DNA of 64,000 nt from Kovacikia minuta CCNUW1 (GCF_020091585.1 NZ_CP083582.1:2604001-2668000), one strand, 5' to 3'; positions 10,344 to 20,241 are shown, counted from the first letter of the stretch. The notes: generated by a model not told the origin, from the sequence alone. Program-made: numbers and translations.

Positions 10344-11258
10344 ATGCCTTACGTTTGGGCTTGTGGTTTCAACCACTACTACGAATGGGTCACCGAATCG
10401 GGGAGTCCAGAACCTTCTGATAAACCTGTGATGGTGTTTGTGCATGGCTGGGGCGGTTCTTCCCGCTATTGGGAGAATACTGCCCATGCCCTTGCCGATG
10501 ACTTTGATTGCCTGCTGTATGACATGCGCGGTTTTGGTCGTTCCCAAAAACATCTAAATCCTGAATCGATTTCTGCCAAAACAGAGAAACTGGTAGAGGA
10601 TTTCAGCTATGAACTGGAGAGCTACGCAGAAGACCTGGCAGGGCTGCTGGATGCGTTGGGGTTGGAACGGATATTTCTGAATGCCCATTCAATGGGCGCA
10701 TCGGTGGCGACTTTTTTCCTCAACCTTTATCCGGAACGGGTCGATCGTGCCATTCTGACCTGTAGTGGCATTTTTGAATATGACGAAAAAGCCTTTGCTG
10801 CCTTTTACAAATTTGGTGGCTATGTGGTCAAGTTTCGTCCCCGCTGGTTGTACGGGCTGCCATTTGTTGATCGCCTGTTTATGAAGCGATTTTTGCACCG
10901 ACCCCTACCCACCAGTATCAGTCGTCCCTTCCTGAATGATTTCTTGATGGCAGACTACGAAGCGGCACTGGGGACAATTTTTACTTCTGTAAGTAAAAAA
11001 GCAGCGGAGGTCATGCCCCAGGAATTTGCCCGCCTGAAGGTACCGACGTTGTTAGTTTCGGGCGATCGTGATATCATCATTCCTGCTGATATGGGGCGTC
11101 AGGCTGCCGCTCTTAATAACGTGATTGAATACGTCGTCATCCCCGATACTGCCCACTTCCCTATGCTGGAGGATGCACCCACCTATCTCTCCCATGTGCG
11201 AAAATTTTTGGGGGTTGAGAAGGTTCACCCTTCAGATTCAGCCCTAACTTTGGGATAG
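10344..11258 (+). CDS. alpha/beta-fold hydrolase
   Basis: A 304-aa alpha/beta hydrolase. The oxyanion-hole region is FVHGWGGSSRYW, the nucleophile elbow is NAHSMGAS (Ser about residue 118), the acid is in SGDRDIII and the histidine in DTAHFPML. The lid region is rich in aromatics. The substrate cannot be told from sequence. It follows clpX by 82 bp on the same strand but need not be functionally linked. Confidence 0.88.
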   Translation: MPYVWACGFNHYYEWVTESGSPEPSDKPVMVFVHGWGGSSRYWENTAHALADDFDCLLYDMRGFGRSQKHLNPESISAKTEKLVEDFSYELESYAEDLAGLLDALGLERIFLNAHSMGASVATFFLNLYPERVDRAILTCSGIFEYDEKAFAAFYKFGGYVVKFRPRWLYGLPFVDRLFMKRFLHRPLPTSISRPFLNDFLMADYEAALGTIFTSVSKKAAEVMPQEFARLKVPTLLVSGDRDIIIPADMGRQAAALNNVIEYVVIPDTAHFPMLEDAPTYLSHVRKFLGVEKVHPSDSALTLG

Positions 11259-11318
11259 GGGATTGAGAATTAAGAATTGAGAATTAAGAATTAAGAGTTA
11301 GGAAAATACTCGTAGCTT

Positions 11319-11411
11319 CTAGAACGTTGGTACAGAAACCGGGTTTCTTCTCCGAGATATCCAAGTTTCATTGAATATCCTTACCAGAAACCCAGTTTCT
11401 CGAAATACTGG
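11319..11411 (+). repeat. dispersed palindrome-ended repeat, copy 1
   Basis: The unit runs from AGAACG through ACAGAAACCGGGTTTCTTC to AGAAACCCAGTTTCTCGAAA. GAAACCGGGTTTC and GAAACCCAGTTTC sit at the two ends, so each end is itself a palindrome. The copy at 22801-22893 matches closely in reverse orientation along its whole length, including the core TATCCTTACCAGAAACCC. There is no coding potential. The unit lies between convergent genes. The flanking bases 11262-11300 and 11535-11570 are AATTAAG-type low-complexity sequence. Confidence 0.85.
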
Positions 11412-11571
11412 ATCGATGCTCTAGTGCTAAGTCCAACTCTTAAAATTAAGGTTGATAGTTTCTGAAAGTATGATTTGGCATCCTTTCCAAAAGATAGCAA
11501 TCCTAAAACTAGCTTGTGAAAAAGTGCTAGATTTATCATTCATAATTCTTAATTCTTAACTCTTAACTCCC

Positions 11572-13135
11572 CTACAACTCAGAATCAAATGCCTTCTGCA
11601 TCATTGGGGTGAGGGAATTTTTGAGCAAGCCGGATTGGACGAATTTAGTGTAGATGTCTGTTTCGATCGCTAACACCTGTTCCTGATGCTGCTGCATGCT
11701 AAAGGCTTGTAGGCAGGGATGTTGTTCCTGGAAGCATTGAATATCCTGGTGCAGTTGCTGGAGGTGGTGGTGGACGAAATCGATTTGTGACTGATGTACT
11801 ACCGGACTGATGGTTAGCTGACCTTGAGTATTGATGAGGTGGACAGACACTCGTTGTAGGGCATCTCGTCGTGCGATCAACTCTAGGTACTTTTGGCGCA
11901 GGGATTGATCCTCCAGGAGATTAAGTTTTTGCAGGAGTAATTTTGTTGTTAGTCCCTGAACTAGCAGGGTAAACCAGACGACGCCAAAGGAGTTGGCGAT
12001 AATTTCTTCCCGCCCTGCTACCATAACGGGAATGCCTGAGTGCCAGGGAAATTGAGACGGAGCCGCGCAGTCCAGTCCACCATAAAACGGTTTGTTCTCG
12101 CCAGGGAATTCCGGTTTTTGCCAGCCAGTTGGTTAAGCTACTGAAACCATAAACAGCCACGGCTCTTGAACCCACGATCGCGGCGATCGCAATTGAAGTG
12201 GTGTCAATATTCTGAACCAGCTTATTTAAGTGAATTTGATCACCCAGGAGCAGGAACAGGATGGAATTGACAAAGAAGATGGCAAATTCCCAGAATTCGG
12301 TCATGGTCGAGCGCTTGGTCGGTTCTACGCCCATTTGCACGCTAAAGTTTCCAATCACCAACCCTGCGGTCACCACGCCAATGACGCCAGAGCCGCCCAG
12401 TTCTTCTACCAGCAGATAGGTTCCATAGGCAGTTACCAGGGTGAGGGATTGCTCTACCCAGTCCAGGTCGTACCGTTGGGTTAGGAGGGCGACACAAATG
12501 CCAATTAAGCCCCCAATCCCGATGCCAATTCCTGTCACGACAAAAAAGCGCAGAATCGTGGTTGAAAGTTGAAAGGGCTGCGGGTCCATTGCTAGTTCGA
12601 CCAGCACGCCAAATGCCACAATCGAAGCTCCGTCATTCAACAAACTTTCGCCTTCCAGGAGGGTGGTGAGCCGCTGCCCGGCTCCGACTTCCCTAAACAA
12701 GCCCAGAACCGCAGCAGAATCGGTTGCCGACAGGCAGGCTCCCACCAGGAGCGCGGTCATCCAGGGAACCCCGGCGAATCTATGTAGTGCCCATCCAACA
12801 GCGGCGATCGACAGAATTACCCCACCCACCGCATATAGCCCGCTGGGCAGCATCTCTCGACGAAACTCTGACCAGCGGGTGTTCCATGCTGCTTCAAACA
12901 GTAGCGGGGGCAAGAAGACCATCAAGATCAATCCTGGCGACAGGTTCAGCAACCTCACATCGACCAGTGCCAGCCCCAAGCCCACAATTACCAGGAGCAA
13001 GGTATAGGGAACCTGTCGCAGAACCGTAAAAATTTTGGGAAGAATGGCTGCACTCAAAGCAACCAGTAGGATGATCAGAAATTGCTTGAGGTCTTCCTCG
13101 ATCGCAACATCTGTGGCGTTGGTCAAGAAGCTCAT
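11572..13135 (-). pseudogene. Na+/H+ antiporter (NhaP/CPA1-like) with a one-base frameshift
   Basis: Codes for a CPA1 cation/proton antiporter with about twelve membrane helices, expected in the plasma or thylakoid membrane. Family motifs include FLPPLLFEAAWNT, LSATDSAAVLGL, EGESLLNDGAS and WWTGLRGSVSISLAL. The frame is then lost, but the neighbouring frame resumes exactly with IPVMVAGREEIIANSFG and runs to the stop at 11572, with a cytoplasmic His/Gln-rich tail. Deleting one C of the pair at 12035-12036 (G on the coding strand) restores LSIPVMVAGRE and a single frame of 520 aa. This is either a recent mutation or a consensus error. Confidence 0.85.
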
Positions 13136-13287
13136 AAAGAAAGGCGAATCAGGTCAGGATTTCCTATCCTGCTGGATGATCCAAGCCAGAAACCGTGCTG
13201 GGGAATACCAATTGGGAAATGGGGAGTAGGGAATAGAGAGAAGTTCTAAGTTGTAAGTTTTGAGTTTTAAGTTGAGAAGGAGTGAAA

Positions 13288-13343
13288 CAGTGAACAGCCA
13301 TCAGTGAACAGCCATCAGTAAACAGTCGTCAATGAAGAGTCAT
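13288..13343. repeat. four tandem 14-bp units (CAGTGAACAGCCAT)
   Basis: The first two units are identical; the third and fourth diverge (CAGTAAACAGTCGT, CAATGAAGAGTCAT). They lie in the 13136-13426 spacer upstream of the antiporter start. That spacer also has TTTTAAG and CTACTACC low-complexity runs and no gene. Confidence 0.85.
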
Positions 13344-13426
13344 CAGGACAGTCAACAGCAGTCAAATTAATCACTGGAGGCTAACTCTTACCCCCTCACC
13401 CCTACTACCTACTACCTACTCCATTC

Positions 13427-14425
13427 TCATTCCACCACTAACACCAGCTTTCCCGTGACCCCGCCTGCTTCCAAAACACGATGGGCTGCTGCTGCATCCC
13501 TCAGGGGAAATGTTTGACCGACATGAATTTTGAGTTGCCCCTGATCAATCAGGCGGGCACATTGCTCTAGAATTTTTGCCTGTGCCTTTTGTTCTTCTAC
13601 CAGTTCTTGCAGCATGGGGGTGAGCATCAACTCAAAGCTAATTCGTTGGTTGCGAGTTCGGGCAACCTTCCAGTTTGTGGTTGGGTCTGGTTCCAGAATG
13701 GTTACGATATCCCCATAAATCTGGGTTGCGGCAAAGGATTTGCCAAACAGGTCGCGCCCAACCGTGTCGAAGGTTACGTCTACTCCCAGTCCGCCAGTCC
13801 ATTCAAGCGTTTCCTGGACAAAATCCGCAGTTTTATAGAAGATGACGTGATCCGCTCCCAATTGACGCACGAAATCAGCCTTTTCTGGGGTGCTGACCGT
13901 GGTGCAGACGGTGGCTCCCTGGAGCTTAGCAAGCTGTATAGCCACATGCCCCACCCCACCCGCACCTGCATGGATGAGGGCAGTCTGCCCTGCCTGCAAG
14001 TTTGCCCGATCGTACAGGGCTTCCCAGGCTGTAATTAGCACCAGGGGGGCAGCAGCAGCTTCGACAAAGCTGATCGAGGTAGGCTTACGGGCAGCAAAAG
14101 CTTCGTTGACGATCGCCCATTCCGCATAGTTGCCGGGATGCCCCCCAATCCCACCGTTGCAGAAATATACCGCATCACCGGGCTGAAATTTCTGCACGGC
14201 TGCACCGACCGCTTCCACAATGCCCGCACCATCACATCCCAAAATGGCAGGCATGCGATCGGGGTAGAAGGTACCCCGCTGCCGCAGTTTGGTGTCGATC
14301 GGATTTACCCCTGCGGCTTGTAGCCGCACCAGCAGGTCCGTTGCTTGCAAAACGGTTGGGGTTGGCACCTCTCCAATTTGTAAAACCTCCGGATTACCAG
14401 CGGCAGTCATTAAAACAGCTTTCAC
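13427..14425 (-). CDS. zinc-independent MDR-family quinone oxidoreductase / NADPH-dependent alcohol dehydrogenase-like protein
   Basis: Medium-chain dehydrogenase/reductase of 332 aa. The GroES-like N-terminal half (VNPIDTKLRQRG, GCDGAGIVEAVG) is followed by the nucleotide-binding motif HAGAGGVGHVAIQLAK. The cysteine/histidine set of the structural-zinc alcohol dehydrogenases is absent, which points to the quinone-reductase branch. It probably reduces quinones or enones with NADPH; the substrate is unknown. It stands alone on the minus strand, convergent with the antiporter region and divergent from the next gene. Confidence 0.9.
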   Translation of the reverse strand: MKAVLMTAAGNPEVLQIGEVPTPTVLQATDLLVRLQAAGVNPIDTKLRQRGTFYPDRMPAILGCDGAGIVEAVGAAVQKFQPGDAVYFCNGGIGGHPGNYAEWAIVNEAFAARKPTSISFVEAAAAPLVLITAWEALYDRANLQAGQTALIHAGAGGVGHVAIQLAKLQGATVCTTVSTPEKADFVRQLGADHVIFYKTADFVQETLEWTGGLGVDVTFDTVGRDLFGKSFAATQIYGDIVTILEPDPTTNWKVARTRNQRISFELMLTPMLQELVEEQKAQAKILEQCARLIDQGQLKIHVGQTFPLRDAAAAHRVLEAGGVTGKLVLVVE

Positions 14426-14546
14426 AGATTCACTCCCAGTACAGTGTTAGACCAAGGACTTCACATTAAAAAATTAGCTATAGCCGATTTAATCCGGAGC
14501 ACCTAAGTTTAGATAGTAGAGGACAAGAAAAATTGAGGAAGGAACG

Positions 14547-14906
14547 ATGTCTGACATGAACGTGGTGATTAAAGCCTCCGAGTTGACTGACGAAGGACTG
14601 GTTGAAATTTGTAGAGCCGCAGAAGTAATTGCCTGTGAATGTCCGGGTTATATTGCTCGCATTTTACGCCAGGTTCGCACGTTTCAGCACTACACCACCA
14701 ATTGCATCGAGCAGTTCCCAGAGGATGCCGAAACCCATCGCTGGCTTGCAGAGCGAGCAGGGCAGGTCGAGAAATTACTATTTCAAACCATGATTGAGCT
14801 GATGCAAAAAGAAAATCTGATTGACGAATCTGAGCACATTTTACTGGATAAGCTCTCTGAAAGAGCACGGGAAACAGCGCTGAAACAGGTAGGGCTTGCG
14901 CCTTGA
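14547..14906 (+). CDS. conserved hypothetical protein, 119 aa
   Basis: Soluble, largely helical protein with no membrane segment. Two cysteines sit close together in IACECPGYIARILRQVR, and helices rich in Glu, Gln and Leu follow. I do not recognise a named domain. ATG 14547 is preceded by GAGGAAGGAACG, a strong ribosome-binding sequence, so expression is likely. It lies 100 bp upstream of the formamidase-like gene on the same strand and could be the first gene of that cluster. Confidence 0.75.
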   Translation: MSDMNVVIKASELTDEGLVEICRAAEVIACECPGYIARILRQVRTFQHYTTNCIEQFPEDAETHRWLAERAGQVEKLLFQTMIELMQKENLIDESEHILLDKLSERARETALKQVGLAP

Positions 14907-15006
14907 CTTCAGAGATCGCCCAGGAGACCCAATCAATCTCTGCCCTTCAAATTTAGCCTCTGCCTTGAGGCAAGAAACGATTCTTCCCGTCATTCTCAGC
15001 ACTTTT

Positions 15007-15972
15007 ATGATTGAACATACCCTAAAAGCAAGTTGTGAAACGGTGCATTTTGGAGGTTTTTCCTCGGCATTAAAGCCTGCGTTGGTGGTTGATTCGGGCG
15101 ATCGCATTCATGTCGAAACGTTTTCTGGTTTTAATGTGTATGAGAAAGCGCCGTCGGAGTTTGTTCCACCTGCGTTTCAGAAAATTTGTGAGAATTTAGG
15201 GGGCGATCGCAAAGTGGGGTCAGGTCCCCACCTGTTGACAGGACCAATTTATATCAATGGTGCAGAACCAGGAGATGTTTTGGAGGTGCGTCTGGAAGAG
15301 ATTACTCCTAGTTTGCCCATTGGGTTTAACGCCATTCGTCCGGGGTGGGGCGCGTTGCCCAATGTGTTCGCTCAACCTGCACTCCGCTTCATTTCCTTAG
15401 ATTTAGAGCAAGGTATCACCGAGTTCCCCCCTGGAAGTGGGATTACCATTCCGCTCCAACCGTTCTTTGGGATTTTGGGCGTAGCAACAGCAGAAACCTC
15501 GCGCTCATCGATTCCTCCGGGTGATTATGGGGGCAATATTGACAATCGCCAGTTACAGGCAGGATCGCGGGTGTTTCTGCCTATCTTTTTACCCGGAGCG
15601 CTGTTCTCGATCGGAGACGGACATGCCGTTCAGGGTGATGGGGAGGTGGATGTAACGGCGATCGAAACCTCCATGAATGGCACCATTCAACTCATCCTGC
15701 GTAAGGATTTGAACTTGACTACTCCGCTGGCAGAAACCCCCACCGATTTCATTGCAATGGGCTTTGGGCAGACCCTGGATGCAGCATTTGAAGCTGCTCT
15801 GCAACGCATGATTGAGTTTCTGGAACAGTTCGTCAAAATTCCCTCTGAAGAGGCTTACGTTTTATGTAGCCTGGCGGTTAACTTTCACATTACCCAGGTC
15901 GTCAACAGTCCCCAAAAAGGTGTCCACGGCTTGCTACCCAAAGCAATTTTGCCGAAAAAGATTAGCGTATAG
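15007..15972 (+). CDS. acetamidase/formamidase family protein
   Basis: 321-aa member of the FmdA/AmdA family, enzymes that hydrolyse short amides such as formamide to ammonia and acid. Typical segments are GSGPHLLTGPIYI and GAEPGDVLEVRL near residue 80, GGNIDNRQL in the middle and GDGEVDVTAIE toward the end. The start is ATG 15007 (MIEHTLKAS); the open frame extends upstream to a TTG at 14896 but that part overlaps the previous gene and looks non-coding. An amidohydrolase gene follows 38 bp later. Context suggests nitrogen recovery from amides; the real substrate is unknown. Confidence 0.88.
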   Translation: MIEHTLKASCETVHFGGFSSALKPALVVDSGDRIHVETFSGFNVYEKAPSEFVPPAFQKICENLGGDRKVGSGPHLLTGPIYINGAEPGDVLEVRLEEITPSLPIGFNAIRPGWGALPNVFAQPALRFISLDLEQGITEFPPGSGITIPLQPFFGILGVATAETSRSSIPPGDYGGNIDNRQLQAGSRVFLPIFLPGALFSIGDGHAVQGDGEVDVTAIETSMNGTIQLILRKDLNLTTPLAETPTDFIAMGFGQTLDAAFEAALQRMIEFLEQFVKIPSEEAYVLCSLAVNFHITQVVNSPQKGVHGLLPKAILPKKISV

Positions 15973-16010
15973 ATCCTAGGGGGTTGCATCTTTGTCTCTC
16001 TGCCCAAAAC

Positions 16011-17372
16011 ATGATCCCAACGTCGAACCACTACTGGTTAACCAATGCCCACGTACCCGCTGCCCTCCTGGTACGCAGCAAACAGGGCAAAAGCCGCAAC
16101 TGGTTACCTGCTTTCTCCACCCCCGATGATCTATATCAGGTTGATATTGAAATTATTGATGGTTTCGTTGCCAGCATTGCCACAACGGGCACCCTGCCTG
16201 TGTATCAGGCTCCCTCGATCGACTTGCGGGGCGGCATGGTGTTTCCCTGTTTTGTCGATCTCCACACCCACCTGGACAAGGGGCACACCTGGGAGCGATC
16301 GCCCAATCCCGATGGCACGTTTGCAGGAGCGCTCACATCTGCCCATGCCGATAAATCTACCCTGAAGAATGCTGACCGCTGTTGGGATGCCGAAGATGTT
16401 TACCGCCGCATGGAGTTTGGGTTGAAATGTAGCTATGCCCACGGCACTCAGGCGATTCGTACCCATATCGATGCCTCTGGTGAACAGGCAGCGATCAGCC
16501 TGGAGGTATTCAAGGCGTTGCAGGCAAAGTGGGCAGATCGGTTAATACTGCAAGTTGCTGCCCTGGTTTCTCTGGATTATTACCTGACACCGGAGGGAGA
16601 AAAGCTGGCGGATAGGGTGGCAGAAGCCGGGGGCATTTTGGGCGGAGTTGCTTTCATGCAGCCAGGTGTGGAGTCCCATATCGATCGCGCCTTCGTGCTG
16701 GCAAAGGAGCGCAAACTCAACCTGGATTTTCACGTTGATGAAACCGACAATCCGGATTCAATCACCCTGCGTTATATCGCGGAAGCAACAATCCGCCATC
16801 ACTACCAGGGCAAAGTGGTTTGTGGGCATGCCTGTAGTTTGGCGGTTCAAGAGGCGGAAGCGGTCGCTGCAACGATCGCCCGCATTAAGCAAGCCAAAAT
16901 TGGCATTGTTAGCCTGCCCCTGTGTAATTTGTATTTACAGGGTCGGCAGCCGGGATGTACCCCACGCTGGCGAGGAGTCACCCTGCTGCACGAGTTGCGC
17001 CAACAGGGAATTTCTGTGGCGATCGCCAGTGATAATTGCCGCGATCCGTTTCATGGTTTTGGCGATCACGATGCCCTGGAAGTATTCTCCCTGTCCGTTA
17101 AAATCGCCCACCTCGATCGTCCCTACGACGACTGGTGCCGATCGATTACCACCACCCCTGCCGATCTCATGGGTCTACCAACCGTGGGACGGATTGGTGT
17201 CGGGCTACCCGCTGATCTGGTTCTGTTTCGGGGACGCCGCTACAGCGAACTGCTTTCCCGCTCCCAACGCGATCGGATCGTTCTGCGGGGCGGCAAAAAA
17301 ATCGACACCACCCTTCCCGATTACGCTGAACTGGATGATTTGCAACATCGGAGGGTGAGGACTGAGGAGTGA
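16011..17372 (+). CDS. cytosine deaminase-like amidohydrolase
   Basis: 453-aa metal-dependent amidohydrolase resembling CodA-type cytosine/isoguanine deaminases. The metal ligands appear in order: DLHTHLDKGHTW, TRTHIDASG-like (IRTHIDASG), NLDFHVDETD, VVCGHACSL and AIASDNCRDPF. The start is ATG 16011 (MIPTSNHYWL); an upstream TTG at 15984 is less likely. It is probably co-transcribed with the formamidase-like gene before it. Together they could deaminate or open a cyclic amide and release ammonia; the specificity is inference. Confidence 0.87.
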   Translation: MIPTSNHYWLTNAHVPAALLVRSKQGKSRNWLPAFSTPDDLYQVDIEIIDGFVASIATTGTLPVYQAPSIDLRGGMVFPCFVDLHTHLDKGHTWERSPNPDGTFAGALTSAHADKSTLKNADRCWDAEDVYRRMEFGLKCSYAHGTQAIRTHIDASGEQAAISLEVFKALQAKWADRLILQVAALVSLDYYLTPEGEKLADRVAEAGGILGGVAFMQPGVESHIDRAFVLAKERKLNLDFHVDETDNPDSITLRYIAEATIRHHYQGKVVCGHACSLAVQEAEAVAATIARIKQAKIGIVSLPLCNLYLQGRQPGCTPRWRGVTLLHELRQQGISVAIASDNCRDPFHGFGDHDALEVFSLSVKIAHLDRPYDDWCRSITTTPADLMGLPTVGRIGVGLPADLVLFRGRRYSELLSRSQRDRIVLRGGKKIDTTLPDYAELDDLQHRRVRTEE

Positions 17373-17396
17373 AGAAATAATTTTCATGCTTTATCC

Positions 17397-17449
17397 TTTA
17401 TCCTTCACCCTTTATCCTTCACCCTTTATCCTTCACCCTTCACCCTTTC
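17397..17449. repeat. tandem 14-mers TTTATCCTTCACCC
   Basis: Three perfect units at 17397-17438 are followed by a shortened TTCACCC. The run lies between the amidohydrolase and the DUF29 gene. The same pyrimidine oligomers recur in many spacers of this window. Confidence 0.85.
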
Positions 17450-17506
17450 CCTGTCACCTACTATGATTCAAGTAGTCCTGTGTCCCTTCACAGCAGGTTG
17501 GTAGCT

Positions 17507-17959
17507 ATGACTACAGAACTCCAAGCCAATCAGAAGCGCTTATATGAAACTGATTATCTGAAGTGGATTGAAACCACAGTCGAGTATTTGCGGACTCATA
17601 ACTACTCGGAGGTTGACTGGGAAAATCTGATTGAGGAAATCGAGGATATGGGGCGAAGTGAACGCAGGAGCTTAAAAAGCAATCTGATTGTGCTCCTGGT
17701 TCACCTGTTGAAATGGCAATATCAACCTGAATCTAGAAGTGGAAGCTGGAAAAGTAGCATTGTAGAACATCGTCGCCGGATTCGCGAAGCCCTGGAAGAA
17801 TCCCCCAGTCTCAAACCCTACTTTGAAACAGTTTTCTCTGATTGCTACTTAAACGCAGTGGAACAGACGATCGCTGAAACCGGATTACCCATAGAAACCT
17901 TTCCTGCTGAATGCCCGTATGTTATCGCAGAGGTTTTGAATACGAATTTCCTGGTGTAG
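17507..17959 (+). CDS. DUF29 family protein
   Basis: 150-aa protein with the DUF29 pattern: an N-terminal YLKWIETTVEYLR, then VDWENLIEEIEDMGRSERR, LVHLLKWQYQPESRSGSW and a C-terminal CPYVIAEVLN segment. DUF29 is abundant in cyanobacteria, often near toxin-antitoxin genes, and its function is unknown. Start ATG 17507 (MTTELQ) is preferred; a GTG at 17480 is possible. The next 110 bp encode no complete gene. Confidence 0.88.
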   Translation: MTTELQANQKRLYETDYLKWIETTVEYLRTHNYSEVDWENLIEEIEDMGRSERRSLKSNLIVLLVHLLKWQYQPESRSGSWKSSIVEHRRRIREALEESPSLKPYFETVFSDCYLNAVEQTIAETGLPIETFPAECPYVIAEVLNTNFLV

Positions 17960-18069
17960 AAAATATTCTGCTTTGATTAGGAACAGAAGCGCTCGCAGCC
18001 ATTATTGATTGGCACGAAAAGAAGATTTATCTGGTTTTGATTTTTCCACCCTTCTGTGAAACTGATTAA

Positions 18070-19428
18070 ATGACCTCTAAAACTGATCAACCTATTGACC
18101 TGAAACCGTTGATTGCTGACCTGTCCGGTCTAGAAATCATTACCGATCTGACCCTGGTTACGAGGTTGTCCCACGATTACTATACCTACAGCCCGATTCT
18201 GCAACCTCTGTTAGAGGATAAGCGTGGTGATCTGGTTGTGCGTCCGACCACTGAAGCAGAAGTCCTCAAGGTCGCCCAAGTCTGTGTTAAGCACAAAGTT
18301 CCATTGACAGTGCGGGGGGCAGGAACGGGAAATTATGGGCAATGTGTGCCTCTGCATGGGGGCGTGATCCTGGATCTATCTAACATGCAGCAAATTAAGT
18401 GGGTCAAGCCGGGAATTGCCTGTGTGGAACCGGGGGTAAAACTGGCAGCGATCGATAAACAGGCACGGGAAACCGGCTGGGAAATTCGCATGGCTCCCTC
18501 CACCTACCGCAAAGCCACCATTGGTGGCTTCATTGGCGGTGGTAGTGGTGGGGTGGGTTCAGTAACCTATGGCTTGTTGAGCGATCGCGGCAACCTCCTG
18601 GCGCTAAAAGTCGTGACGATGGAGGACGAACCCCGCGTGATTGAATTGCGCGGCGATGATGTCTATCAAGTTGCCCACGCCTGGGGTACCAATGGCATCA
18701 TCACTGAGCTGGAAATTCCCCTGGGTCCAGCCTATGCCTGGGCGGAGGCGATCGTCACCTTCTCCGACTTTATGACCGCTGCCCATTTTGGGCAGGCACT
18801 CAGCGATAGTGACGGCATCATTAAAAAGCTGGTCTGCATCTGTGCCGACCCCATTCCCAACTATTTTGCCGCCCTGCGCAGCTACATTCCCCAGGGAACC
18901 CACTGTGCCCTCCTCCTGGTTGCTGAGTGCTGCTTGGAACCCTTTGCTGAACTGGTAAAAGCCTATGGTGGTACGGTTACTTATCAAAAAACTGCTCAAG
19001 AAGCCAGCCGGGGAATTACCTTAGTCGAATATTCCTGGAATCACACCACCCTGCATGCCCGCAGTGTCGATCCCACCCTGACCTACCTGCAAACGATCTT
19101 TCCGGCAGACCAAAGCCTGAAGCTCCTGGAGCACATGTACCATCACTTTGGGGATGAGGCGATGATGCACCTGGAATTTCTGCGGGTAGGCGGGCAGGCA
19201 GTTCCAGCCGCACTGCAAATCATCCGCTATACAACTCCAGAACGCTTGAACGATATCATCAAATATCACGAAGATCAGGGAGCATTTATCGCTAATCCGC
19301 ACACCTGCATTCTGGAAGATGGCGGCAGAAAAACGGTAGATATGGCACAGCTTCAATTTAAACAAAAGATGGACCCTTATGGACTGCTCAATCCTGGCAA
19401 GATGCGGGCGTGGGAGGAGAAAATGTGA
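18070..19428 (+). CDS. FAD-binding oxidoreductase (GlcD/PCMH type)
   Basis: 452-aa FAD/FMN-containing dehydrogenase. The PCMH FAD-binding domain is seen in VVRPTTEAEVLKVAQ, VRGAGTGNYGQ and ATIGGFIGGGSGGVGS (residues about 55-175). The C-terminus ends in DPYGLLNPGKMR, a hallmark of glycolate/lactate-oxidase relatives. It oxidises an unknown hydroxy acid or similar substrate. It is on the same strand as the formamidase and amidohydrolase genes and may complete the same catabolic route. Confidence 0.88.
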   Translation: MTSKTDQPIDLKPLIADLSGLEIITDLTLVTRLSHDYYTYSPILQPLLEDKRGDLVVRPTTEAEVLKVAQVCVKHKVPLTVRGAGTGNYGQCVPLHGGVILDLSNMQQIKWVKPGIACVEPGVKLAAIDKQARETGWEIRMAPSTYRKATIGGFIGGGSGGVGSVTYGLLSDRGNLLALKVVTMEDEPRVIELRGDDVYQVAHAWGTNGIITELEIPLGPAYAWAEAIVTFSDFMTAAHFGQALSDSDGIIKKLVCICADPIPNYFAALRSYIPQGTHCALLLVAECCLEPFAELVKAYGGTVTYQKTAQEASRGITLVEYSWNHTTLHARSVDPTLTYLQTIFPADQSLKLLEHMYHHFGDEAMMHLEFLRVGGQAVPAALQIIRYTTPERLNDIIKYHEDQGAFIANPHTCILEDGGRKTVDMAQLQFKQKMDPYGLLNPGKMRAWEEKM

Positions 19429-19566
19429 ATTATGAATTACGAGTTATGAATTATAAATTTGGGTAATGGTTGTTGGTTGTTGGGCATTGTGTTGTTGGGC
19501 ATTGGTTGTTGGGCATTAGGCATTGGTCTTGATTGTTATACCTCTATTCTTTGGTGAGGTAGGAGA

Positions 19567-20241
19567 GTGAAAAAGTTTGGCATGAGAGATTTCTGGAATT
19601 GGGTGCGGGAAGCGGATTGCCAATATACAGTTTTTGCTGTCAATTCGCCAATTGATAAAGTATCTCAAGCAATCGCCAATATATATAAACGGAAGCAGAT
19701 TTTAGAGGATGTCCTCTCGGCTCAGTACACTGATTCTCCCAAAATTATGTGTCAGTCGATCCCTGTAATCAGTGTTAGAAATACACCTTGGACTATTGTG
19801 TACTTAATTCCAGCCAGAACACCACAGGCAGATTATGCGCTAAGAGTATCAAAAAAGTTAAAGACTCGCATGATTACTTTTTCTGGTGAGCCTGATTCTG
19901 AGTACATGAGTTACACAGTTGTTAATAATGGAGAAATTAGAGAGTATATTCAATTTGTTGGTTTTGGAGAACATGCCCCAGTTATATTTCATTCCGAGAT
20001 CCGTTCAATGCCAGAATTTGGTTGGGGTGATGTAAATAACTTTGATTATAACCAGCAAATATTTCAGGAATTTGTCAATGCTTTTTGCCAAGAAGAAGAA
20101 TTGTACGTTCCTGTGTGCTACAAATACTTGCTGCCACGTACTGATTTAAAGCGATCGCCACCAGTTATATTACGTGTTGCTAAGTGTTCTAAGGGGAAGA
20201 TAGAGAAGGCTAATCTTGTTGGTGACGAATTTTTCGTCTAA
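19567..20241 (+). CDS. hypothetical protein, 224 aa
   Basis: Start GTG 19567 has GGTAGGAGA just upstream, a good ribosome-binding site. The protein is soluble and rich in aromatic residues and lacks a signal or membrane segment. I recognise no domain. The segment NTPWTIVYLIPARTP and the acidic C-terminal half (FVNAFCQEEELYVPVCYKYL) suggest a compact alpha/beta protein. Its DNA is more A/T-rich than the neighbours, which hints at acquisition by transfer. Spacers on both sides are low-complexity (TTGTTGGGCATT at 19470-19530). Confidence 0.7.
   Translation: MKKFGMRDFWNWVREADCQYTVFAVNSPIDKVSQAIANIYKRKQILEDVLSAQYTDSPKIMCQSIPVISVRNTPWTIVYLIPARTPQADYALRVSKKLKTRMITFSGEPDSEYMSYTVVNNGEIREYIQFVGFGEHAPVIFHSEIRSMPEFGWGDVNNFDYNQQIFQEFVNAFCQEEELYVPVCYKYLLPRTDLKRSPPVILRVAKCSKGKIEKANLVGDEFFV

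Noticed and set aside
17960-18069. Short in-frame stretch AIIDWHEKKIYLVLIFPP as a gene
   Set aside because: Only about 25 residues, no start or recognisable family; possibly a relic but not supportable.
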